Shown here piece by piece: positions 1 to 5,746 of a stretch of DNA of 10,655 nt (positions are counted from its first letter, which is position 1; every line of letters starts with the position of its first letter). Position numbers and translations under genes: made by a program. The notes below the pieces were generated by a model. The model did no database searches. It was not told the origin of the DNA and saw only the letters and a program-made list of their open reading frames with translations. The stretch covers positions 1-10,655 of the forward strand of contig JAGWPH010000040.1 in assembly GCA_028870615.1 (NCBI GenBank), given 5' to 3'. The DNA comes from Betaproteobacteria bacterium. GTDB lineage: Bacteria > Pseudomonadota > Gammaproteobacteria > Burkholderiales > Ferrovaceae.

Positions 1-37
1 AAAATGATCTGAACAAATCCGAGTGAGGTTTTTGCAA

Positions 38-1444
38 ATGCAGTGGGCTTCTTTGTTCAGTCACGATTTTCCCTATTCGGTCCTGGCGCTGGAGCACGGC
101 GTTCTGGTGTTTGGTGGTTTGTTGATCTATCTGCTGCTGACCCGGATTGGCCAGCAACGACGACCCCCCGCTTCAGCCGTCGCCTGGATAATGGTCATTG
201 GACTGTTTCCCTATGTGGGCATCCCGATATTCTTGCTGTTTGGAACACGGAAATTTCCACGTCCTGTGCGCAAGTCCCTTCCGTTATCCTGCCCTGATGT
301 TGTTCCGGAGCCCGTCTGGGCCACAGGCTTGCTTGCAGCGATGGACCTGCAGCCTGCCAGTAGTAACCGGGCGATTGTTTTTCACGAGAATGGTACGGTC
401 TCAAAGACAGCGCTCCTTGCATTGATCGAAGGTGCCGTGCAACAGATCGAATTATGCAGCTTCATCCTGGCGCCGGATGAAATGGGCCAGGAATTGATTG
501 CGGCCCTGGTGAATGCCGCCAAGCGAGGCGTCAAAGTGCGCACCCTGCTGGATACCGTCGGCGGTCTGCAAAAATCGCGGCGGCACATTCCTGCTCTGCG
601 TGCTGCAGGGATTTCTGTGCGCTGGTTTATGCCGCTCCTGCATAATCCATTGAAAGGCCGCAGCAACTTGCGCAACCACCGCAAAATGGTGATTGTCGAC
701 AGTGCGCAATTGTGGAGCGGCGGACGCAATTTTGCCGTGGAATATTTCATTGACAGGCCAGGGCATCCCGCCTGGGTGGATTTGAGTTTTGTGGTCCGGG
801 GGCCGTTGGCCAAACAAGCACAACGGTTATTCGAACGGGATTGGGAAATGCCGGCCGGGATAAACCAGCCTCTGGCCGGTGATTCGGAAGAAACGTTCGC
901 TGACCATGGCGCACGCGTGCAACTGGTTCCAAGCGGTCCCGATCTCGCAGATGACACAGTCTACGACCTGCTCCTGACTGCGGCGTATCAGGCGCGACGG
1001 CGCATCGTTGCGGTCACACCGTACTTCGTACCCGATGATACGCTTCTGTTGGCTTGGTGCATGGCGTGCAGGCGAGGGGTCGAATTTACGTTGTTGATTC
1101 CGCGCCGCTCGAATCACACCCTGGCCGATCTGGCCCGGGAGCAGGCGTTGCGGGAGCTTGCCCATGTGGGGGCAAGGATAGTGCTGTATCCGGGAATGAT
1201 CCACGCCAAGGCTGTGATCATTGACGATGCGCTGGCGCTGTGTGGTTCTGCCAATTTGGATGGACGCAGCCTGTTTTTAAACTTCGAACTGATGACAGCA
1301 TTCTATGGTGCCGCCGAAATTGACTGGCTGGCAGCATGGGTGCAGCAGCAGGTGGCGCAAGCCCAGCCTTACAAACCGCAGGTGCCCACCTGGGGGCGCG
1401 ACATCATCGAAGGTCTGGCACGAACGGTGGGTTTTCAGCTTTGA
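38..1444 (+). CDS. cls: Cardiolipin synthase, two-HKD phospholipase D family (ClsA-like)
   Basis: Predicted inner-membrane enzyme that joins two phosphatidylglycerol molecules into cardiolipin and releases glycerol. Seen in the 468-residue product: two N-terminal hydrophobic segments (about residues 14-35 and 47-69), as in the PLDc_N region of ClsA, then two phospholipase D domains. The first HKD motif is H214-x-K216-x4-D221 followed by a GG-RNF stretch; the second is H389-x-K391-x4-D396 followed by GSANLDGRS. Both catalytic His/Lys pairs are intact, and the length matches ClsA-type enzymes of about 480 residues. The frame is also open to a GTG at 23, but GAGTGAGG (21-28) sits 9 bases before the ATG at 38, which favours 38. 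It is transcribed alone, with 69 bases before the next gene. ClsA, ClsB and ClsC differ mainly at the N-terminus; the two membrane segments favour ClsA. Confidence 0.93.
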   Translation: MQWASLFSHDFPYSVLALEHGVLVFGGLLIYLLLTRIGQQRRPPASAVAWIMVIGLFPYVGIPIFLLFGTRKFPRPVRKSLPLSCPDVVPEPVWATGLLAAMDLQPASSNRAIVFHENGTVSKTALLALIEGAVQQIELCSFILAPDEMGQELIAALVNAAKRGVKVRTLLDTVGGLQKSRRHIPALRAAGISVRWFMPLLHNPLKGRSNLRNHRKMVIVDSAQLWSGGRNFAVEYFIDRPGHPAWVDLSFVVRGPLAKQAQRLFERDWEMPAGINQPLAGDSEETFADHGARVQLVPSGPDLADDTVYDLLLTAAYQARRRIVAVTPYFVPDDTLLLAWCMACRRGVEFTLLIPRRSNHTLADLAREQALRELAHVGARIVLYPGMIHAKAVIIDDALALCGSANLDGRSLFLNFELMTAFYGAAEIDWLAAWVQQQVAQAQPYKPQVPTWGRDIIEGLARTVGFQL

Positions 1445-1453
1445 CCCGCTGCT

Positions 1454-1490
1454 TGCAGGTGAAATCACTGGTACACTTTTCCGCTGTACC
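1454..1490 (+). promoter_or_regulatory. Candidate promoter/operator region before the cytochrome gene
   Basis: TGCAGGTGAAA (1454-1464) is followed after 7 bases by a -10-like TACACT (1472-1477) with an extended-10 TG at 1469-1470. Overlapping the -10 is a perfect 6-bp inverted repeat, GGTACA (1470-1475) and TGTACC (1485-1490) with a 9-base loop. The -35 region is poor, so this is a weak call. The inverted repeat could be an operator, or with the T-rich stretch at 1495-1503 a weak terminator for the cardiolipin synthase gene. Confidence 0.3.
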
Positions 1491-1503
1491 GTCATTTGTT
1501 TTT

Positions 1504-1510
1504 AGGAGGT
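1504..1510 (+). promoter_or_regulatory. Strong ribosome binding site that fixes the cytochrome start
   Basis: AGGAGGT lies 3-4 bases before the ATG at 1514. It is a near-perfect anti-16S match, and it lies inside the reading-frame extension that would begin at TTG 1496, so that longer version is very unlikely. Confidence 0.75.
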
Positions 1511-1513
1511 TTT

Positions 1514-1963
1514 ATGAAAACGACCAGCCCTTTGACTGCAACAACACGCGCTCTGATGACTGTCTGGCTTATTTCAACAGCCTGGACTGCGTGGGCGGCA
1601 CCCATCTCCGATCCACAGCTGGAAAAAGTCATTCAACACGGCAAGGAGTTGTTTACGCATAACACCTTTGAGGGCAACGGCAGGGTATGCCAGACCTGCC
1701 ATCTGGGTGGGGGTGCTGAACCTGGCAGATTACCGGACGGCAAAGTCATTCCCAGCCTTGCTAACGCTGCAGCCATCTTTCCGCGCTTCAAGCCGAATCA
1801 GGGCAAAGTGTTTACTTTGGCCGACCAGATCCGGAGCTGTGCAGGCGCCGCCCTGGAGGGCAAAGCGCCTGCGCATGGCAGTGACGAACTCAACGCGCTG
1901 GTTACTTACGTGACCTCACTCTCTCAAGGAAAGCCGATTGATATGGGCGGTAAGCCGCAATGA
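1514..1963 (+). CDS. Exported mono-heme cytochrome c, possibly with His/Cys heme ligation
   Basis: Predicted periplasmic electron carrier or thiol-oxidising cytochrome of 149 residues. A signal peptide is visible: a basic-to-hydrophobic N-terminus ending in AWA, with likely cleavage after residue 28. The single heme site is CQTCH (C59, C62, H63). Downstream, the segment LADQIRSCAGAALEGKAP followed by ELNALVTYVTSLS resembles the C-terminal part of TsdA- and SoxA-like cytochrome domains. The only Met in the mature protein is M144, five residues from the end and unlikely to bind heme. C109 lies 46 residues after H63, about where TsdA-type hemes carry a Cys axial ligand. The stop overlaps the thioredoxin start (ATGA at 1960-1963), so the two are probably co-translated. 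Family membership (class I-like cytochrome c) is secure; the specific redox partner and substrate are unknown. Confidence 0.85.
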   Translation: MKTTSPLTATTRALMTVWLISTAWTAWAAPISDPQLEKVIQHGKELFTHNTFEGNGRVCQTCHLGGGAEPGRLPDGKVIPSLANAAAIFPRFKPNQGKVFTLADQIRSCAGAALEGKAPAHGSDELNALVTYVTSLSQGKPIDMGGKPQ

Positions 1964-2397
1964 TTCAACTGACTTGTCCGCACTGCCAGACGATCAATCG
2001 CGTTCCACCCCAGCGGTTTTCCGAACATCCCACTTGCGGTGCCTGCAAAAAGTCTTTGCTGGCGGGCGTTCACGCCCTCGATGGCGGTTCTATTGATGCG
2101 GTACTCCAGCAATCTGCCTTACCTGTGATTATCGATTTCTGGGCACCCTGGTGTGGGCCTTGTCGTAGTTTTGCGCCGACTTTTGCGGCAGCGGCACAAA
2201 AATACGGAGGGCGGTTAGTTTTTGCCAAAGTGGATACCGAAGCTGAGCAGGCCTTGGGTGCTCGCTTTAATATTCGTTCGATTCCTACCTTGGGAGTCTT
2301 TCAGGGAGGCCGGGAACTGGGTCGTGTTGCTGGTGCGCTGCCACCCGCTCAACTGGAAGCTTTGATTGGCGATGTTCTGAAACAAGCCACTGTTTAA
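1960..2397 (+). CDS. trxC: Thioredoxin 2 with N-terminal zinc ribbon
   Basis: Cytoplasmic disulfide reductase of 145 residues, expected to be reduced by thioredoxin reductase. The N-terminal zinc ribbon has two Cys pairs (C6-x2-C9 and C26-x2-C29), the feature that separates TrxC from TrxA. The thioredoxin fold follows, with active site WCGPC (W64, C65, C68) and the cis-proline loop IPT (P109). Length matches E. coli TrxC at about 139 residues. The start codon overlaps the cytochrome stop as ATGA with only a weak ribosome site, so expression is likely coupled. The OsmC-family gene begins 18 bases later. In E. coli trxC belongs to the OxyR regulon; no OxyR site was identified here, and the neighbours suggest an oxidative or thiol-stress role. 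Confidence 0.93.
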   Translation: MIQLTCPHCQTINRVPPQRFSEHPTCGACKKSLLAGVHALDGGSIDAVLQQSALPVIIDFWAPWCGPCRSFAPTFAAAAQKYGGRLVFAKVDTEAEQALGARFNIRSIPTLGVFQGGRELGRVAGALPPAQLEALIGDVLKQATV

Positions 2398-2415
2398 AAT
2401 TTTGAGGAAGGTATC

Positions 2416-2907
2416 GTGAGCGACCCATCCCAGGTTATCCTGGAGCAGCAGCAGGACTACCGTTTTGCAATCCATTTTGGTGTAGAGGAGGGTCAAATCC
2501 CCCCAGGTCTGACCCTCCCTCTGCTGATTGCTGATGAAAGCCGGCCATTGGGCGGCGGTATGGGCCCCACGCCTACGCAATTGCTGGTGGCGGCCGTGGC
2601 CAACTGCATGAGTGCTTCACTGCTGTTTGCGTTGCGCAAGTTCAAGCAGCGCCCCGAGCCACTGCGGGCCGAAGGGCGCGCAGACACTGGTCGCAATGAA
2701 GCGGGGCGCCTTCGGGTCCAGACGATTCACATCACCTTGCGCCTTGGCGTGCCTGCGGCCGATTTGTTGCATCTGGATCGGGTGCTGGAGCAGTTTGAAG
2801 AATTCTGCACTGTGGGACAGAGCGTAGCCCAGGGCATTCCCGTACAGATAACAGTCATGGACAGTCTGGGTGCCCTCCTGAAATCTTCCCCGATGCTGAT
2901 GTCTTAA
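2416..2907 (+). CDS. OsmC/Ohr-family thiol peroxidase
   Basis: OsmC-family proteins reduce organic hydroperoxides with a reactive Cys pair and protect the cytoplasm. The 163-residue product shows the family pattern: a PTPTQLLVAAVANC segment ending in the first Cys (C64) at the start of the central helix, and a second Cys (C131) in an EFCTVGQSVAQGIPV segment near the C-terminus. Both Cys expected for activity are present. The start is GTG, chosen because GAGGAAGG (2404-2411) lies just upstream and no nearer start fits. It follows trxC by 18 bases and probably shares its transcript. Its stop overlaps the stop of the opposite-strand methyltransferase gene. It looks like a general OsmC-family member rather than classic Ohr; the exact substrate cannot be told. 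Confidence 0.85.
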   Translation: MSDPSQVILEQQQDYRFAIHFGVEEGQIPPGLTLPLLIADESRPLGGGMGPTPTQLLVAAVANCMSASLLFALRKFKQRPEPLRAEGRADTGRNEAGRLRVQTIHITLRLGVPAADLLHLDRVLEQFEEFCTVGQSVAQGIPVQITVMDSLGALLKSSPMLMS

Positions 2908-3524
2908 ACGCGGGTCAACGGTACTGCGAATTCGCGCCAACCGTTGGGGTGGGGTACAGCCGGAAAGGGGGGTTCAGGCCAGGACCATTGTGGCGCTGGA
3001 AAAAGTGCCCGCATGGCCGTCAGATCGCAATGAAAGGGCGGTCCTTCCACGCGGCCCTCTGCTTCAGCTTCCGGACGGCGTGCCTGCATGAATAGGGCCC
3101 ACACGCGACCCTCCGGGCGCAACCATTGGTGCAACTGACTGGCATAGGCCATCCAAAAAACCGGGTGAAGGGCGCACAGGCAGGTCTGTTCGTAAACTGC
3201 GTCGAATGGCTGTCCAGGCTGCCACTGCAACACGTCAGCCTGAATAATCTTTGTCGGATCGAGTCCTTGTAGTGTCATTAAGCGCCGGGCCCGCGTCACG
3301 GCCGCGACCGTATAATCGATGCCGATCACCTCAAAACCGCGCCGGGCCAGTTCTATAACTTCCCAACCCGAACCGCACCCCGGTACAGCAATGCGGCACG
3401 GGGCCAGGATGCCGGAATCCAGCCAGGCCAGAAGCCGTGGGCTCGGTCCGCCGCGATCCCATGGGGTCTGGCCGGATTCAAAACGTTGTTGCCAGAATTC
3501 CGGGTTGGGGCCAGGTTGCGTCAT
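2904..3524 (-). CDS. TPMT-family SAM-dependent methyltransferase
   Basis: Class I methyltransferase of the thiopurine S-methyltransferase family; members methylate thiols, selenols, tellurite or halides using S-adenosylmethionine. The 206-residue product carries the family opening FWQQRFESGQTPWDRG (residues 10-25), the SAM-binding loop VPGCGSGWE (47-55), an acidic residue after the second strand (IGIDY, D70) and the YEQTCLCALHP segment (111-121). It is the last gene of the minus-strand operon. Its ATG overlaps the stop of the lyase gene (ATGA, 3521-3524) and no clear Shine-Dalgarno is seen, so translation probably relies on coupling. The true substrate is unknown. Its link to CoA-ester metabolism is not obvious and may be simple co-transcription. 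Confidence 0.85.
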   Translation of the reverse strand: MTQPGPNPEFWQQRFESGQTPWDRGGPSPRLLAWLDSGILAPCRIAVPGCGSGWEVIELARRGFEVIGIDYTVAAVTRARRLMTLQGLDPTKIIQADVLQWQPGQPFDAVYEQTCLCALHPVFWMAYASQLHQWLRPEGRVWALFMQARRPEAEAEGRVEGPPFHCDLTAMRALFPAPQWSWPEPPFPAVPHPNGWREFAVPLTRV

Positions 3525-4429
3525 AGGACTGGCCCGGCGCGCAGCAACTGGCTGGGGATTGTGCGGCCGACCAGGTGCTCCAGTTGAGCCGATCCCTGCA
3601 ACAGCAATTCCAGATTCATGCCGGTGTCATAGCCCATCAGATCGAGCATGTGTACCAGTTCTTCAGTGCAGATATTGCCAGTAGCTCCGGGCGCGTAGGG
3701 GCAACCACCCAACCCCCCGAGAGAGGCGTCAAAGCGGCGGATGCCCGCTTGCACTGCAGTCACCACATTGGCGAGCCCCATGCCACGCGTATTGTGAAAG
3801 TGCAGGGTAATCTGCAATGTAGGAAAGGCTTTCCGTGCTCGCTGGCAAAGAGCTCCTACGGCTACCGGATTGGCCATTCCGGTGGTGTCGCACAGCGAGA
3901 TGCCGCGCACTCCCAGATCAGCAAAGCGCCGGGCCCAGTGCAACACGTCGTCGGGCGCGATGGCGCCGGCCAGGGAACAGCCAAAACTGGTGGAGAGTGA
4001 CACGTTGACGGGGACCTTGTTGGCTTCGGCCAGGCGGATGACTTCCTGCAACTGCCCAAATGACTGCTCGCGACCCATGCGCAGGTTGGCCTGGTTATGG
4101 GCCTCGCTGATAGACATGACCAGATTGAAGGCGTCTACGCGCGCCTGCAATGCGCGTTCAGCACCCCGCGCGTTGGGAATCAGCGCGATGTATTCCACGG
4201 CCGGATTGCGCGTGATACCGGCAAACACAGCCCCCGCGTCGGCCAGCATGGGTATGGCCCTGGGGCTTGTGAATGAAGTGACTTCAATCGCAGCATAGCC
4301 TGCCGTACTCATAAGATCAATCAGTGCAATCTTGTCCTCGGTCGGGATGAATTGGGGTTCCGATTGAAATCCGTCGCGGGTCACAACCTCTGCCACATGG
4401 ATGCGGTTGGTCTGCGGAAGACGGTTCAT
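3521..4429 (-). CDS. HMG-CoA lyase family enzyme (3-hydroxy-3-methylglutaryl-CoA or citramalyl-CoA lyase), mvaB-like
   Basis: Predicted cytoplasmic lyase that splits a 3-hydroxy-3-methyl acyl-CoA into acetyl-CoA plus a keto acid (acetoacetate from HMG-CoA, pyruvate from citramalyl-CoA). The 302-residue TIM-barrel protein carries every catalytic residue of human HMG-CoA lyase at a constant offset of 23: R18, D19, E49, H210, H212, C243 in GGLGGCPYA, and N252 (human R41, D42, E72, H233, H235, C266, N275). The loop after the metal-binding His pair reads HNTRGMGLAN rather than the HDTYGQALAN of the human enzyme, which may reflect another substrate. The stop of the CoA-transferase gene overlaps this ATG (ATGA), with GGAG at 4440-4437 seven bases upstream. 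The pairing with a class III CoA-transferase argues for catabolism of an imported free acid. The family call is firm; the substrate is open. Confidence 0.88.
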   Translation of the reverse strand: MNRLPQTNRIHVAEVVTRDGFQSEPQFIPTEDKIALIDLMSTAGYAAIEVTSFTSPRAIPMLADAGAVFAGITRNPAVEYIALIPNARGAERALQARVDAFNLVMSISEAHNQANLRMGREQSFGQLQEVIRLAEANKVPVNVSLSTSFGCSLAGAIAPDDVLHWARRFADLGVRGISLCDTTGMANPVAVGALCQRARKAFPTLQITLHFHNTRGMGLANVVTAVQAGIRRFDASLGGLGGCPYAPGATGNICTEELVHMLDLMGYDTGMNLELLLQGSAQLEHLVGRTIPSQLLRAGPVL

Positions 4430-5631
4430 GCGATGACTCCGGTATCGCGCAATTGCTGCAACCCGGTATCGTCGTAGCCTAGTTCACGTAGAAGCGTCTC
4501 GGTGTCTTCACCCAGTCGCGGGGCGCGTTTGCGAATGCCCCCAGGGGTGCGTGACAGTTTGGGGACGATACCGGGGACCTGCAGCTTGAGTCCGTTGGCA
4601 GTTTCGGTAGAGAGAATCATGTCGCGGGCCCGGTAGTGTGGGTCTTGCGCAATATCGGCAATGGTGTAGATACGCCCGCCAGGAACGTTGGCCTGATGCA
4701 GCGCTTCCAGCACTTGGGCAATGGACTGGGTCTGGGTCCAGGTGCCGATGGCCGCATCGATCTCTGCAGCTTGTTTGCTACGCCCATCATTATGCGCAAG
4801 CCGGGGGTCCAGGGCCAGGTCGTCGCGACCAATGGTTCCCATCAGGCGCCTGAAAATGCTGTCGCCATTTCCGGCCACCAGCACCCAGCCATCCAGACAC
4901 GGATAAGCATTGCTTGGAGTGATGCCAGGCAAAGCGCTCCCTGCCGGTTCACGCACTGTGCCAAAAGCACTGTATTCCGGTAGCAGGCTTTCCATGCAGT
5001 TGAATACGGCTTCATACAGCGCGATGTCCACGACCTGCCCTTTGCCGCCGTTGCGCTGTCGTTCGTGCAATGCGGCCAGGACGCCTACCGTCCCATGCAG
5101 GGCAGCCAGGGTGTCGCCAATGCTCACACCCACCCGCACCGGCACCTGTCCCGGCTGGCCGGTAAGGTAGCGGAGCCCCCCCATGGCCTCCCCGACCACA
5201 CCAAACCCGGGTTGGTCTCGGTAGGGGCCGGTTTGTCCAAATCCCGAGATGCGCAAGAGGATTAGCCCCGGGTTATCGGCGGCGAGGGCTTCATAGGACA
5301 TTCCCCAGTTTTCCATTGTACCGGGACGAAAATTTTCCACCAGAATGTCGACACGGGCGGCCAGTTGTTTGACCAGTTGTTGCCCTTCGGGACGACGCAG
5401 GTCAATGGCCACGGATTGCTTGTTGCGGGATTGGACTTCCCACCAGACGGAGGTGCCTTCGTGCAGCATGCGCCACTGGCGCAAAGGGTCGCCGGTCCCT
5501 GGCGGCTCGATCTTGATGATCTCGGCGCCCAGGTCACCAAGTGTTTTTGTGGTAAAAGGGCCCGCAATCAATTGACCCAGTTCCAGAACACGCAGGCCCG
5601 CCAGCGGGCCCGCAGATTGAATGCTCTCCAT
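4426..5631 (-). CDS. Class III CoA-transferase (CaiB/BaiF family)
   Basis: Moves CoA from a donor thioester such as succinyl-CoA to a free carboxylic acid. The 401-residue product has the usual family length and features: LRVLELGQLIAGPF at residues 13-26, the NKQSVAIDLRRPEG stretch (70-83), VENFRPGTMENWG (98-110), and the catalytic Asp D173 in GVSIGDTLAALHG (formyl-CoA transferase and CaiB use the Asp near 169). The frame is open up to an ATG at 5754, but that start would run into the divergent transporter gene and adds residues unlike the family; the ATG at 5631 puts the family start at residue 1. It is the first gene of the operon and overlaps the lyase start. The acid substrate cannot be read from sequence; a succinyl-CoA:citramalate or HMG CoA-transferase role would fit the neighbouring lyase. 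Confidence 0.9.
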   Translation of the reverse strand: MESIQSAGPLAGLRVLELGQLIAGPFTTKTLGDLGAEIIKIEPPGTGDPLRQWRMLHEGTSVWWEVQSRNKQSVAIDLRRPEGQQLVKQLAARVDILVENFRPGTMENWGMSYEALAADNPGLILLRISGFGQTGPYRDQPGFGVVGEAMGGLRYLTGQPGQVPVRVGVSIGDTLAALHGTVGVLAALHERQRNGGKGQVVDIALYEAVFNCMESLLPEYSAFGTVREPAGSALPGITPSNAYPCLDGWVLVAGNGDSIFRRLMGTIGRDDLALDPRLAHNDGRSKQAAEIDAAIGTWTQTQSIAQVLEALHQANVPGGRIYTIADIAQDPHYRARDMILSTETANGLKLQVPGIVPKLSRTPGGIRKRAPRLGEDTETLLRELGYDDTGLQQLRDTGVIA

Positions 5632-5667
5632 CAGATAATCCCGATCCTTGTAAGTGACAGAATAGAT

Positions 5668-5697
5668 GCAATGTTCGAGGTGAATGTCGAACAATGC
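5668..5697. promoter_or_regulatory. Inverted repeat, candidate shared operator of the divergent catabolic genes
   Basis: Left arm GCAATGTTCGA (5668-5678) and right arm TCGAACAATGC (5687-5697) are inverted copies matching at 10 of 11 positions, separated by 8 bases. The inner seven bases of each arm (TGTTCGA / TCGAACA) match perfectly. The site starts 36 bases upstream of the CoA-transferase start and ends 49 bases upstream of the transporter start, which is where promoters of both genes must lie. The size and symmetry fit a dimeric regulator. No regulator gene lies beside it in this window, so the binding protein is unknown. Confidence 0.6.
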
Positions 5698-5733
5698 TAC
5701 CCTAATTGAGGGCGGCGCATCCAACCCCTGGCT

Positions 5734-5740
5734 GAGGAGA
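5734..5740 (+). promoter_or_regulatory. Ribosome binding site that fixes the transporter start
   Basis: GAGGAGA lies 6 bases before the ATG at 5747 but directly abuts the ATG at 5741, so 5747 is the preferred start. A frame extension to 5684 would place coding sequence inside the operator-like repeat and lacks a comparable ribosome site. Confidence 0.65.
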
Positions 5741-5746
5741 ATGATT

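Noticed and set aside
23..37. Upstream GTG start for the cardiolipin synthase
   Set aside because: The GTG lies within the best Shine-Dalgarno-like stretch for the ATG at 38, which gives a normal family N-terminus.
382..957. Antisense open frame of 191 codons over the cardiolipin synthase
   Set aside because: It lies opposite the first HKD domain and has no family resemblance or ribosome site.
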